Source: Natronobeatus ordinarius
GTDB taxonomy: Archaea; Halobacteriota; Halobacteria; Halobacteriales; Natrialbaceae
Assembly: GCF_024362485.1 (NCBI RefSeq)
Contig: NZ_CP101456.1
Span: forward strand, 1,860,001-1,924,000
Length of the DNA stretch: 64,000 bases
Direction of reading: 5' to 3'
Positions 49,647 through 58,761 of this stretch are shown piece by piece (position 1 is the stretch's first letter; every line of letters begins with the position of its first letter). The notes beneath the pieces are model-generated. The model worked only from the letters and a program-made list of their open reading frames with translations. It was not told the origin of the DNA and did not search any database. The position numbers and the translations under genes are program-made.

Positions 49647-50872
49647 CGCTCGACGACGCCGTACGGGACGACGTCGACTGGTTCGTCGGCCTCGAGGGCC
49701 GTTTCGGTGAGCACGAAGCCGTCGGCGCGCGTCGCCCGCGTGCTCGAAGAGAGGACGCTGGGATCGAACGTCTCCTCGTAGATCGACAGCGGCGAGTCGA
49801 CGTGGCCCAGTGGCATCGCGCGGCCGTCCTCGAGGCTCACTGGAATCGCGTACGTGAATCCGGCCGTCGAGACGTCGACGTCGCGGGCCAGTTCCGCGGC
49901 GACCGTGGGTACCGCCGCCTCGCCGGTGAAGAAGGGGCGGGCCACGAGGCTCGTCACGGCGTGGGCTCCCACCGGTTTGCCGGGGATGGCGAAGGCGATC
50001 GCGTCGTGATCGGGAAGCCGAGCGACGGCGATCGGCTTGCCCGGTCGCAGGCGCACGCGGTGGAACAGCACGTCGCCGAGTTCGTCGAGCGCGCGGATCA
50101 CGTAGTCTTTCTTCCCGACGCTCGTTCCGCCGGTCGTCATCACGACGTCGTGCTCGCGGGCCAGCTCATCGATTCGCGCCGACACGCGGTCGAACTCGTC
50201 GGACACCGACCCTTCGTAAGTCGCCTCGTGAGCCCAGGCCCGGACGAGTCCCGCGAGCATCGGCGAGTCGAGGTCGCGGTTGCGTCCCTCGTGGATCTCG
50301 GTGCCGGTCGCGAGCAGGCCGACCGAGAGGCGCTCGAGGACGGGCACCTCGTCGATGCCGAGGTCGCCGAGCAACAGTGCGTCCTTCGGGCCGAGGCGCT
50401 CGCCCGCCTCGAACAGGGGGTCGCCTTCGGCGACGTTACTCCCGCGTTCGTAGACGTAGGTCCCGGGCTCGAGCTCGGTTCCCGTGAGCTGTCCGTCCTC
50501 GACGGCCGCCTCCTCGCGTTTGAGGACCGCGTTCGCCGACGGCGGTAGCGACGCGCCGGTGGCGATTCGGACGGCCGTCCCGGGCTCGAGCGTCGGCGGC
50601 TCGTCCTCGGGATAGACTGGCGTCTCGACGACCTCGAGCGGGTAGTCGTCCGTCGCGTCGAGGGCGAAGCCGTCCATCGTCGCGTGACTCCGTCCGGGAA
50701 CGTCGACCGGCGACCGGATCGGCGCTGCGACCGTCCGGCCCGCGACGTGATCGAGGGGGACGAACTCGGTCTCGAGGCGCTCGATCCACTCGTCTCGAAG
50801 GGAACGGACGCGGTCGGCGGCGTCTTCCCACGGGAGCAACGAATCGTCGTCGTGTCGGTTGGGTTCGATCAT
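49643..50872 (-). CDS. moeA: Molybdopterin molybdotransferase MoeA
   Basis: This 409-residue enzyme inserts molybdate into adenylated molybdopterin. Motifs are D-V-P-G-R-S-H-A-T-M-D-G-F-A near residue 58, G-L-L-A-T-G-T-E-I near 185, M-T-T-G-G-T-S-V-G near 240 and I-P-G-K-P-V-G-A near 300. It overlaps the MobA/MocA-like gene downstream by 4 bases. The start lies in a divergent region shared with the MoxR gene. Confidence 0.92.
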   Translation of the reverse strand: MIEPNRHDDDSLLPWEDAADRVRSLRDEWIERLETEFVPLDHVAGRTVAAPIRSPVDVPGRSHATMDGFALDATDDYPLEVVETPVYPEDEPPTLEPGTAVRIATGASLPPSANAVLKREEAAVEDGQLTGTELEPGTYVYERGSNVAEGDPLFEAGERLGPKDALLLGDLGIDEVPVLERLSVGLLATGTEIHEGRNRDLDSPMLAGLVRAWAHEATYEGSVSDEFDRVSARIDELAREHDVVMTTGGTSVGKKDYVIRALDELGDVLFHRVRLRPGKPIAVARLPDHDAIAFAIPGKPVGAHAVTSLVARPFFTGEAAVPTVAAELARDVDVSTAGFTYAIPVSLEDGRAMPLGHVDSPLSIYEETFDPSVLSSSTRATRADGFVLTETALEADEPVDVVPYGVVER

Positions 50873-50904
50873 TTGTGCGTGTGTACACGCCTGCAGCGTG
50901 TCTC

Positions 50905-50915
50905 GTAACCGTTAC
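50905..50915. promoter_or_regulatory. Inverted repeat GTAAC-C-GTTAC in the moeA/moxR divergent region
   Basis: A perfect 5-base inverted repeat with a one-base centre lies 33-43 bases before the moeA ATG; GTGTACAC (50881-50888) is a second small palindrome nearer the start. Either could bind a regulator of both divergent operons. Confidence 0.3.
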
Positions 50916-51045
50916 CAACCGCTCACGACAAATATAGCCCCCGTTGAAACGAGGACTACACCATTGCTGCGATCACGACTGTGTGGACGTTCCGGGACGG
51001 CCCCGGCGCGTACCTTACCTACGACGGGGATCCTATGGAAGCACG

Positions 51046-52014
51046 ATGAGCCAGGATTCCTCGCTCGAGCCGTTCGCGTCGCTCACGGAAGCGGCCCTTC
51101 GCGAACGATTCGAGCACGAATCGTACATCGCCGACGACCGGCTGGTGACGACGGTCTACCTCGCGCTGAAACTCGGCCGGCCGCTGCTCGTCGAGGGGCC
51201 ACCGGGCAGCGGGAAGACCGAACTCGGGAAGACTCTCGCGAGCGGCTTTTCCACCGATCTGATCCGACTCCAGTGCTACGAGGGGCTGACCGCCGAGAAC
51301 GCGCTCTACGAGTGGAACTACACCAAACAGCTGCTGGCCGTCCAGGCGAACGAGGGGACAGTGGCAACGGACGCCGACGGCGACGGGCCGACGGCCGACG
51401 AACCCCGATCCGTCTTCGACGAGGCGTTCCTGCTCGAGCGACCCCTGCTTCGCGCCCTTCGCACCGCCGGGGATCGCCCCCCAGTCCTGTTGATCGACGA
51501 GATCGATCGCGCCGACGAAGCGTTCGAGGCGTTCTTACTCGAGGTGCTCTCTGACTTCCAGGTCTCGATCCCGGAGTTAGGAACCGTCGCGGCCGAGCAC
51601 CCGCCGATCGTCGTGCTCACGTCGAACCGGACCCGGGCGCTGAGCGACGCGCTCAAACGGCGCTGTCTGTTCGCCCACCTCGAGGCGCCGTCGTTCGAGA
51701 CGGAGTACGAGATCGTCACCCGAAAGGTGCCCGACCTCGACGCCGTCGTCGCCGCCGAGGTGTGTGCGATCGTCGAACGCCTCCGCGAGGAAGCGTTCCT
51801 CAAACGACCCGGCGTCGCCGAGACGCTCGACTGGGCGCGGGCGGTCGCCGAACTCAGAGCCGACGAGTCAGACGAGCCGCTCACGCCGGCGGAGATCGAA
51901 CGAACGCTCGGCTGCCTGCTCAAGGAAGTCGAGGACGTCAATCGGGTCGACGACGACCTGCTGGAGCGGCTCCACGAGGCTGCCGCGGGGGCAAACGCCC
52001 GACTCGAGGGGTGA
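51046..52014 (+). CDS. MoxR-family AAA+ ATPase (CoxD-like)
   Basis: This 322-residue ATPase has Walker A G-P-P-G-S-G-K-T-E at 51-59 and Walker B L-L-I-D-E-I-D-R-A at 148-156. An arginine-finger region follows near the L-T-S-N-R-T-R motif. MoxR proteins work with VWA-domain partners as chaperones that insert metal cofactors; CoxD matures the Mo/Cu site of aerobic CO dehydrogenase. Here a VWA gene follows with a 4-base overlap, then DUF364 and XdhC, so a molybdenum-enzyme maturation role is likely. Confidence 0.87.
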   Translation: MSQDSSLEPFASLTEAALRERFEHESYIADDRLVTTVYLALKLGRPLLVEGPPGSGKTELGKTLASGFSTDLIRLQCYEGLTAENALYEWNYTKQLLAVQANEGTVATDADGDGPTADEPRSVFDEAFLLERPLLRALRTAGDRPPVLLIDEIDRADEAFEAFLLEVLSDFQVSIPELGTVAAEHPPIVVLTSNRTRALSDALKRRCLFAHLEAPSFETEYEIVTRKVPDLDAVVAAEVCAIVERLREEAFLKRPGVAETLDWARAVAELRADESDEPLTPAEIERTLGCLLKEVEDVNRVDDDLLERLHEAAAGANARLEG

Positions 52015-53345
52015 TTCTCGTGGGCCACCACTCCGATCGTAGCCAGGGCGGCGCCGACGCCATCCCGGACTTTCTCACCGCGCGCCGACACGTCGTGACG
52101 GAGCTGCTCCGACTCACAACTCACCTCCGGCGCGACGGCGTGGCCGTCCCGGCGGACGGCGGACTCGAGGCCGCCCGCGCGCTCGCCGTCGTCGGCCTCA
52201 CAGAGCGCGACCGCGTCGAGGCGGCGCTCCGGGCGACCCTGCTCACGGAGTCGGGCGACCTCGAGGCGTTCGAGGCGGCGTTTCCCCCCTTCTGGGCTCG
52301 GCTCAGGGGCGGGCTCGAGGGCGTCGCGACCGACGACGGCGACGCGGATGTCGATTCAACGCGGCCGGAATCGACGCTCGAGGGCGATGAACCGGAAACC
52401 TGGCTCGAGAACGACGACGGATCCGACGAGGCCGACGTCCGGCTCGCGACCGGCCGCCGGCACGCGACCGGGGAGCGACCGGCGGGTCACGGCGGCGACG
52501 ACGCCAGGCACTACAGCGCCGTCGGCGGGGGCGAACGCGTCGACGCCGAGCACGAACCGCTCGCGTCGGGGCCACTGGGGGCTGTCGACCGACTCGCCGC
52601 CGCACTGGCCTCGCTGCGTGGACGGCGCGACCACCCCGCCGTCGCCGGCTCCCGGGTCGACGCCCGCCGAGCACTCCGCGCGAGCCTCGAGACCGGCGGG
52701 ACGCCGATTTCCCTCCCGACGCGCGACCCTGTCTCGAGCGAACTCCGGTGTTGCGTCTTACTCGACGTCAGCGGCTCCGTCCTCGACACGATCGATCGCT
52801 CGTTCCTCCTCGCGTTCGCGACGCGACTCTCCGAGGTCGCCCGAACGGCCCGCGTCTTCCTGTTCGACACCGAACTCGTCGAGGCCACGGACGCGTTCGC
52901 GACGGCGAGGGGCGACCCCGCAACTGCCCTGCGCGCGGCCGAAATCGAGTGGGGCGGCGGGACGCAGATCGGCACGGCCCTCGAGACGCTCCGCCGACGC
53001 TACCCCGACGCGGCTGACCGGCGAACCGTCGTCGTCGTGGTCAGCGATGGCCTCGACGTCGGCGACGACGAGTTACTCGAGTCCGGCATTACGTGGCTCG
53101 CAAATCGGTCGCGGGCGATCGTCTGGCTCAACCCGCTCGCGGTCTCGCCGCGGTACGAACCGCGCTCGCGGGGGATGGCGACCTGTCTCCCCTACGTCGA
53201 CGCCCTGTTCGGGTTCGCCGAGCCAGCCGACGTCGCAGAAGCCGCCCGCCAGCTCGAGCGTCGCGGCGTCGGTGGCCCCGTCGGCTACGAGTACGACCCG
53301 CGCCGGCTCGCGGCTGCGTCGGGATCGGAGGCGGAGTCCGGATGA
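52011..53345 (+). CDS. VWA-domain (CoxE-like) protein
   Basis: This 444-residue protein has a helical N-terminal region, a long acidic Gly-rich linker (about 105-185), and a von Willebrand A domain at about 245-420. The MIDAS metal site starts D252-V-S-G-S256, with the later S-D-G-L-D segment. The layout is that of CoxE, the partner of CoxD. The GTG at 52011 overlaps the MoxR stop (GTGA); GTG 52020 is an alternative. Together with MoxR it forms a chaperone pair, inferred from gene order. Confidence 0.85.
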   Translation: MILVGHHSDRSQGGADAIPDFLTARRHVVTELLRLTTHLRRDGVAVPADGGLEAARALAVVGLTERDRVEAALRATLLTESGDLEAFEAAFPPFWARLRGGLEGVATDDGDADVDSTRPESTLEGDEPETWLENDDGSDEADVRLATGRRHATGERPAGHGGDDARHYSAVGGGERVDAEHEPLASGPLGAVDRLAAALASLRGRRDHPAVAGSRVDARRALRASLETGGTPISLPTRDPVSSELRCCVLLDVSGSVLDTIDRSFLLAFATRLSEVARTARVFLFDTELVEATDAFATARGDPATALRAAEIEWGGGTQIGTALETLRRRYPDAADRRTVVVVVSDGLDVGDDELLESGITWLANRSRAIVWLNPLAVSPRYEPRSRGMATCLPYVDALFGFAEPADVAEAARQLERRGVGGPVGYEYDPRRLAAASGSEAESG

Positions 53346-54259
53346 CCGACTCGATCCTTCGGGCCGTCGTCGACCGGCTCCGGGCAAACGGCGCGACCGC
53401 CGCGACGGTCGAGCGCGTCACGGTCGGCGACGGCGTGGTGATGGTCGAACTGCTCGCGGATGGAACGGCCGGCGACGATCCTCCGCGGCGACTCGCCGGC
53501 CTCGCTCACCGGCCGCCCGGACCGGTGCCCTCGGCAACTGACCGCGACGTCGAGACGCTGCTCGAGTGGGCGACCGGCGCTGTCGGCCCGTCTCCGGACG
53601 GCCGCGAGGATCGAGATCACGGCGCGATCGCGGTCGGGGTCGCCGCGTTGAACGCCCTCTCGGCTCCCTTCGTCGACTGGCAGCGGGGCGATCCGATGGC
53701 GCTGCTCGAGTCCGACGTCGAGACGATCACGACCGTCGGTCTCTTTCGGCCGGCGTTCCGGAAGTTCGACGACGTCGAGGTCCGGGTAATCGAACGCGAC
53801 CCCGTCGACCCTGCGTCGGTGTCGGCCCCCGACGGCGTGGCCGTCTCGACGTTCGAACCCGGCGAGGCCGAGGTGGCGATGGACGGCGCGTCGGTCGTCT
53901 TCGTCACCGGCTCGGCGTTCGTCTACGGCGGCGTCGAACGCTACCTCGAGGCCGCGCCGGCGTCGGCGACGGTCGTCCTCGTGGGCGCGACCGCCTCCGT
54001 TCTCCCCGGGCCGGCGTTCGACGTGGGCGTCGACATCGTCGCCGGTGCGGCCGTCGTCGAACCCGACCGCGTGCGCGAGGCGATCCGGCAGGGCGCGTGC
54101 GGTACCGACTTACACGACGCCGGCGTAGCGAAGGTATACGCAGTCGACGGACGCCCGCGCGGCGTGCGACTCGACGCGACGGACGACCGATCAGCCGATC
54201 GCCGTGACGAACGGACGGCGACGGACCGGTCACGACGTCCGGAGGACACCAACCCATGA
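53342..54259 (+). CDS. DUF364 Rossmann-like (putative heavy-metal chelation) protein
   Basis: This 305-residue protein has the DUF364 C-terminal Rossmann-like domain (about 115-265): V-G-L-F-R-P-A, then V-V-F-V-T-G-S-A-F-V-Y-G-G near 180, V-L-V-G-A-T-A-S-V-L-P-G and a late Q-G-A-C-G-T-D motif. The family is proposed to chelate heavy metals and often lies near molybdenum or tungsten enzyme genes. Here it is joined by 4-base overlaps to both VWA and XdhC genes, so it is an integral part of the cassette. The Asp/Arg-rich C-terminal tail is not conserved. Confidence 0.82.
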   Translation: MTDSILRAVVDRLRANGATAATVERVTVGDGVVMVELLADGTAGDDPPRRLAGLAHRPPGPVPSATDRDVETLLEWATGAVGPSPDGREDRDHGAIAVGVAALNALSAPFVDWQRGDPMALLESDVETITTVGLFRPAFRKFDDVEVRVIERDPVDPASVSAPDGVAVSTFEPGEAEVAMDGASVVFVTGSAFVYGGVERYLEAAPASATVVLVGATASVLPGPAFDVGVDIVAGAAVVEPDRVREAIRQGACGTDLHDAGVAKVYAVDGRPRGVRLDATDDRSADRRDERTATDRSRRPEDTNP

Positions 54260-55428
54260 CAGAATCCAGCTGGAGCGTACCCGAAACCGAAGTCGTACAG
54301 CGCGTCCACGAGCAACTCGAGGCGGACGGCGACGGCACCGACGTCCTCGCGACGATCGTCGCCGTCGAGGGCAACGCCTACCGCCGCCCGGGCGCGAAGA
54401 TGCTGCTCGACGCCGCGGGGACGGGCGTCGGCGCGATCACCGCCGGCTGTCTCGAGGACGAACTGCTCCGGGCCGCCGAGACGGTCCGCGAGTCCGGCCG
54501 ACCCGAACTCGTCACCTACGATCTGATGGACGATGACGACGACGTCTGGGGACTCGGCGTCGGCTGTAACGGCATCATCGACGTCTTACTCGAGCCGCTG
54601 ACCGAGGCCTACCGACCGGCCGTCGAGGCGTTCGACGAGGGCCAAGACGTCGCCGTCTGTACCGTCATCGAGGGCAACGGCTCCCTCACTCGCGGCGACC
54701 GTGCGTACTATCACCCCGACACGGACCGGTTCGAGACGCCCGAGGCCGACGCTGGCTCGATCGACGAGTGGCCCGTCGGGACGCTCGCTGAGCCCGCAGC
54801 CGACCTCGCCGCGCGCGGCAAGGCGGCCACGCTCGAGGTCGACCACGAGGGACGGACGCTCGAGCTCTTCGTCGACGGGCTCGCCGCCCCGCCGGAACTC
54901 GTGGTCTTCGGGACGGGTCACGACGTCGGCCCAGTCACGGAACTCGCGGCCAGGAACGACTTCCGGGTGACGGTCGTGGGCTTTCGCGGCGGGGTCGACC
55001 TCGAGGAGCGATTCCCCGACGCCGACCGGACCGTCACGACCTCGCCGCGCTCGCTCGCTGACGATCTCGAACTCGGCGAGCGAACTTACGCGGTCGTCAT
55101 GACCCACAACTTCGTCGACGACCGGCTGACGGTCGAGACCTTGCTCGAGACCGAGGTCCCCTACGTCGGACTGATGGGACCCCGCGAGCGCTTCGAGGAG
55201 ATGCTCGAGGAGTTCGCGGCCGAAGGGCGGACGTTCGACGAGGCCGACCTCGAGACGCTGTACACGCCGATCGGGCTCGACCTCGGGAGCGGCTCGCCGT
55301 ACGGCATCGCCCACAGTATCGTCGCCGAACTCCTCGCTGTGCACAACGACCGGGTGCCACGTCACCTCTCCTCGCGAGAGGGACACATCCACGAACGCGT
55401 CGAACTCGAGGTCGAAGCCGGCGAGTAA
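54256..55428 (+). CDS. xdhC: XdhC/CoxF-family molybdenum cofactor maturation protein
   Basis: This 390-residue protein has the XdhC_CoxI domain (V-E-G-N-A-Y-R-R-P-G-A-K-M-L near residue 36; A-G-C-L-E-D-E and G-V-G-C-N-G near 60-100). A C-terminal Rossmann domain follows (V-V-F-G-T-G-H-D-V-G near 216; L-M-G-P-R-E-R; L-G-S-G-S-P-Y-G-I-A near 360). XdhC binds the Mo cofactor and helps sulfurate and insert it into xanthine-dehydrogenase-type enzymes. No such enzyme is encoded in the window. Confidence 0.9.
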   Translation: MTESSWSVPETEVVQRVHEQLEADGDGTDVLATIVAVEGNAYRRPGAKMLLDAAGTGVGAITAGCLEDELLRAAETVRESGRPELVTYDLMDDDDDVWGLGVGCNGIIDVLLEPLTEAYRPAVEAFDEGQDVAVCTVIEGNGSLTRGDRAYYHPDTDRFETPEADAGSIDEWPVGTLAEPAADLAARGKAATLEVDHEGRTLELFVDGLAAPPELVVFGTGHDVGPVTELAARNDFRVTVVGFRGGVDLEERFPDADRTVTTSPRSLADDLELGERTYAVVMTHNFVDDRLTVETLLETEVPYVGLMGPRERFEEMLEEFAAEGRTFDEADLETLYTPIGLDLGSGSPYGIAHSIVAELLAVHNDRVPRHLSSREGHIHERVELEVEAGE

Positions 55429-55494
55429 TTCGGCTTCGACTGGCGGCCGCGACGAACTGCTCACGGTATGTGATCCCGTCTATCGAGCGCGAAT

Positions 55495-55902
55495 TCAGTG
55501 CTCGTGCCCGTGGATATGTCCGTCTTCGTGACCGTGGTCCCCTTCGACCCACTCCGACGCGTCACGATCGCCGTCGGTGAACGCCCGCGTGCGTTCGCTC
55601 AGCGCGCCGGCCTCGAGGACGGCGTCCTCGACGAGGAGGCGCTCGAGCGCGGCGAGCCACCCCCGGTAGTAGCGGTCCTCGGCGGCCTCGGCGTCGCCGG
55701 AGGTCGTTCTCTCGGCTCGCTCGAGCTCCTCGACGAGGCGTTCCTGGAATCGGGGCCACTCGTAGGTTCCGTCCTCGGAGAGGGCAACGGCGACGGCGAA
55801 CGCGCGGGCCTGCCAGGGCGCGTGGAACGTCGGCGGCTCGTCGCCCTCGCCCTCGAGCTCGAGTGCGGCGAGTGCGTCTGCGTCGGATTCGTTGGCGACC
55901 AT
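55495..55902 (-). CDS. Nitrile hydratase accessory (activator) protein with His-rich tail
   Basis: This 135-residue protein matches the nitrile hydratase activator family (P14K/NhlE type): F-H-A-P-W-Q-A-R-A-F-A near residue 25 and Y-Y-R-G-W-L-A-A-L-E near 84. The C-terminus is rich in His (E-G-D-H-G-H-E-D-G-H-I-H-G-H-E-H), a likely Co2+ binding tail. Activators deliver cobalt to the alpha subunit by subunit exchange. It lies one base after the alpha gene in the same direction. Confidence 0.87.
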   Translation of the reverse strand: MVANESDADALAALELEGEGDEPPTFHAPWQARAFAVAVALSEDGTYEWPRFQERLVEELERAERTTSGDAEAAEDRYYRGWLAALERLLVEDAVLEAGALSERTRAFTDGDRDASEWVEGDHGHEDGHIHGHEH

Positions 55903-55903
55903 T

Positions 55904-56524
55904 TCAGGCGCCCTCGCCGAGCCGTTCGACGCCGATCATGGCGTCCCTGGTTACGAGTTCGACCAGCTCTTCTTCGCCCAGGTCGTCGGTGCCGGGCGGC
56001 CGCTGGGGGAGCACCATGTACCGGAGCTCGGAGGTGCTGTCGTGGACGTGTATCTCGACGTCCCCGGGCAGGTCGACGTCGAACTCCTCGCGAAGCATTC
56101 GTCGGGGCGTCTTGACCGCTCTCGAGCGGTACTCGGGCGTCTTGTACCACGTCGGCGGCAGCCCCAGCAGCGCCCACGGGTAACACGAACAGAGCGTGCA
56201 GACGACGAGGTGGTGCTTGTCGGCCGAATTCGCGACGACCTCGACGTCGATCGCGTCGCTATCCACGTCGACGACGGCCGACGCGGCGGCCATCGCGTCC
56301 TCGAGCAGCCACTCACGGTAGTCGGGGTCGGTCCACGCCCGGGCGACGACGCGGGCACCGTTCAGCGGCCCGATTTCGTCTTCGTACGTGGCGATGATCC
56401 GGTCGACGGCGTCGCTCGAGAGCAACTCCTCCTCGACCAGCAGCGACTGGAGGGCGCGCGCCCGCGACTGCGGGTCGTGCTCGCTCGCGTGCTCGTCGAC
56501 GTCGAACGCGTCTGTGTCGTCCAT
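55904..56524 (-). CDS. Nitrile hydratase alpha subunit, cobalt type
   Basis: This 206-residue subunit carries the metal site V-C109-T-L-C112-S-C114-Y-P-W. Thr after the first Cys is the mark of cobalt nitrile hydratases (iron types have Ser). The enzyme hydrates nitriles to amides; thiocyanate hydrolase gamma subunit is a close relative and an alternative. ATG at 56524 is chosen; a TTG at 56548 that overlaps the beta stop (TTGA) would add 8 residues. Confidence 0.9.
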   Translation of the reverse strand: MDDTDAFDVDEHASEHDPQSRARALQSLLVEEELLSSDAVDRIIATYEDEIGPLNGARVVARAWTDPDYREWLLEDAMAAASAVVDVDSDAIDVEVVANSADKHHLVVCTLCSCYPWALLGLPPTWYKTPEYRSRAVKTPRRMLREEFDVDLPGDVEIHVHDSTSELRYMVLPQRPPGTDDLGEEELVELVTRDAMIGVERLGEGA

Positions 56525-56544
56525 GAGAGTCCCTGTTCGCCGAC

Positions 56545-57228
56545 TCAATTAGTCGTGTCGGCGGGCTCGAGGTACGACTCCCAGAGGTCGAGGGTGACCT
56601 CGAGGCCGGGTTCGGCCGACTCGCCCCACAGCTCCTCGCCGTCGAAGGCGACCTGGTAGAGCGGCTCGCCCTCGTCTCGGCCGTGAGCTCGCGCGTCGGG
56701 GAGGACGTGAGTGCCGCGGTCGGCGACGATTTCGCCCCGGGCACGCCTGACGTACCGCGGGCAGCGGGTGTGTCCCTCGGGATGGTCGTTGCGGACGACG
56801 ACCGCGTCGCCGACCGCGAACGCCGGCTCCGCGGTCGACGCGTCGGAGTCGTAGGCGTCAGCGACGCCGGCTTTCAACTCGCCGAGCAGGTCGGGGTCCT
56901 CGCGTTCGGGAACGCTCGCCTCCCCCGCTTCGAACGCCTCGGTCAGGGCCGCGAAGTCGTCGGGATCGATCGCGTCGTTCTCGAGCAGCAGCCGGGTGAG
57001 TGCGGTCACCCACCGGTCGTAGTAGCTCGACTCGAGGTACAGCTGAGGCGGCATCCGTTCGATGCTGTGGCGGAACTCGTCGATCGAGGCGAAGCCGTTC
57101 CCGAGCGTCGCGACGAACGCCGCGTACGTCTCCCCTTCCCAGCGTTCGTGGAAGGTTTCCTCCTCGCCGTCGTCGTATGGGATCGGCCCGAACCCGTCCA
57201 TCCCGGCGACGTCGTGTATGCCGTCCAT
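56545..57228 (-). CDS. Nitrile hydratase beta subunit
   Basis: This 227-residue subunit starts [16 protein letters not shown], the hallmark of the family. It contains the [16 protein letters not shown] segment (about 52-67), and the SH3-like C-terminal domain with [10 protein letters not shown] (about 147-156) and Y-Q-V-A-F. Two beta-subunit arginines usually contact the cysteine oxygens of the alpha metal site. The beta-alpha-activator order is that of cobalt enzymes. ATG at 57228 is fixed by the family N-terminus. Confidence 0.93.
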   Translation of the reverse strand: MDGIHDVAGMDGFGPIPYDDGEEETFHERWEGETYAAFVATLGNGFASIDEFRHSIERMPPQLYLESSYYDRWVTALTRLLLENDAIDPDDFAALTEAFEAGEASVPEREDPDLLGELKAGVADAYDSDASTAEPAFAVGDAVVVRNDHPEGHTRCPRYVRRARGEIVADRGTHVLPDARAHGRDEGEPLYQVAFDGEELWGESAEPGLEVTLDLWESYLEPADTTN

Positions 57229-57307
57229 AGCCACCCCACGGACGCGACCCTCAAGGCCGTTTCCGTGATCGGCTCGTGCGGTCAGCTGGCTCCGAATGGT
57301 CTGCGAT

Positions 57308-57320
57308 CCGAACTGTTCGG
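57308..57320. promoter_or_regulatory. Inverted repeat CCGAAC-T-GTTCGG between nitrile hydratase and APC genes
   Basis: A perfect 6-base inverted repeat lies just upstream of the APC promoter box (CTTTTGC near 57330) and about 80 bases before the nitrile hydratase beta start. Its place in a 132-base divergent region makes it a candidate operator shared by both sides. Confidence 0.45.
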
Positions 57321-57360
57321 AAGCGAGGGCTTTTGCACCTCGCCCGAAAACGACGACCCA

Positions 57361-58761
57361 ATGGAGCCCGATCCACCGCCGGAGGCTGCCGGGACCGTCA
57401 CCGAGGACGCGACCCGCCACGAGGGAGGGACCGAACTCGAGCGGACGATCGGGCTCACCGGCGGCCTCGCGATCGGCGTCGGGACGATGATCGGCGCCGG
57501 GATCTTCGTCTTCCCGGGACTGGCCGCGGGGGAGGCGGGGCCGGCCGCCGCGGTGTCGTTCGCGATCGGCGCGGTCGTCGCGTTGCTGGTGGCGCTCCCG
57601 ACCTCGGAACTGGCGACGGCGATGCCGAAAAGCGGCGGCGGCTACTACTTCATCTCCCGCGGGATGGGCGCGGTCTTCGGGGCGATCGTCGGCATCAGCC
57701 TCTGGCTCGGCCTCGTCTTCGCGTCGGCCTTTTACCTCGTCGGGCTGGGCGAGTACGCGGTGGCGACCCTCGCGGAAGCCGGCGTTCCGGTCGGCGGCGG
57801 CTCGCTGGTCGTCCTCCTCGGGATCGCCGTCGGCGTCGGGCTGACGGCGATGAGCATCGGCGGGACGGAGAACACGGCGACGCTCCAGAACGTCGTCGTT
57901 GCCGTCTTGCTGCTGTTGCTGAGCGTCTTCCTCCTCTACGGCCTCCTCGACGCCGTCGGCGTCTTCGGAACCGAGACGGTTCCCGAGCAGTTCGCCCCGC
58001 AGGGGTACTTCCCGATCCTGACGACGGCCGCACTCGTGTTCACCTCCTACCTCGGGTTCGCCCAGGTCGCGACCGTCGCCGGCGAGATCACCGATCCCGG
58101 CCGGAACCTGCCGCTGGCGATGGTCGGCTCGGTCCTCCTCGTCGGCGGCTTCTACGTCCTCACCATCTTCGTCGCCACCAGCGCGATCGGCAGCGACGCG
58201 CTCGAGGCCGCCGGTGAGACCGCCATCGTCGAGGTCGCCCGCGAGTTCTTCGGGCTCCCCGGCGCGGTCGCCATCCTCTTTGCCGGCCTGCTCGCGACGC
58301 TCTCGAGCGCGAACGCGTCGATTCTGTCGGCCTCCCGGGCGCTGTACGCCATCAGCCGCGACGCGATCGTCCCGCCGGGGGCGAGCCGGATCAACTTACG
58401 CTACGGCACCCCACACGTCGCGCTGGCGCTGGTCGGCGGCCCCGTCATCGTCCTCGTCGGCACCGGGCAGACGGAGCTGCTCGCCGAGGTCGCCTCCTTT
58501 CTCCACCTCGTGATGTACGGGCTGATCTGCGTGGCGCTGCTCGTCATCCGCCGCGAGGACCCCGACTGGTACGAGCCCGACTTCACCGTTCCGGGTTATC
58601 CGATCGTTCCGATCGTCGGCGCGCTCTCGAGTTTCGGCCTGATCGCGTTCATGCAGCCGACCTCACAGGTCGTCGGATTTCTGGTCATGGTCGGCGCCCT
58701 CGGCTGGTACGCCTATTACGCTCGAGACGTTCGTCTCAAGGGAGGGTTCACCGATGACTGA
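57361..58761 (+). CDS. APC-superfamily amino acid/amine permease
   Basis: This 466-residue transporter has about twelve helices. It opens with the APC motif [15 protein letters not shown] (about residues 40-54) and has the L-P-T-S-E-L and S-G-G-G-Y-Y-F loop typical of archaeal members. The substrate could be an amino acid or related amide. It overlaps the following USP gene by 8 bases, an arrangement common in archaea, where USP domains accompany APC permeases. Divergent from nitrile hydratase. Confidence 0.87.
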   Translation: MEPDPPPEAAGTVTEDATRHEGGTELERTIGLTGGLAIGVGTMIGAGIFVFPGLAAGEAGPAAAVSFAIGAVVALLVALPTSELATAMPKSGGGYYFISRGMGAVFGAIVGISLWLGLVFASAFYLVGLGEYAVATLAEAGVPVGGGSLVVLLGIAVGVGLTAMSIGGTENTATLQNVVVAVLLLLLSVFLLYGLLDAVGVFGTETVPEQFAPQGYFPILTTAALVFTSYLGFAQVATVAGEITDPGRNLPLAMVGSVLLVGGFYVLTIFVATSAIGSDALEAAGETAIVEVAREFFGLPGAVAILFAGLLATLSSANASILSASRALYAISRDAIVPPGASRINLRYGTPHVALALVGGPVIVLVGTGQTELLAEVASFLHLVMYGLICVALLVIRREDPDWYEPDFTVPGYPIVPIVGALSSFGLIAFMQPTSQVVGFLVMVGALGWYAYYARDVRLKGGFTDD

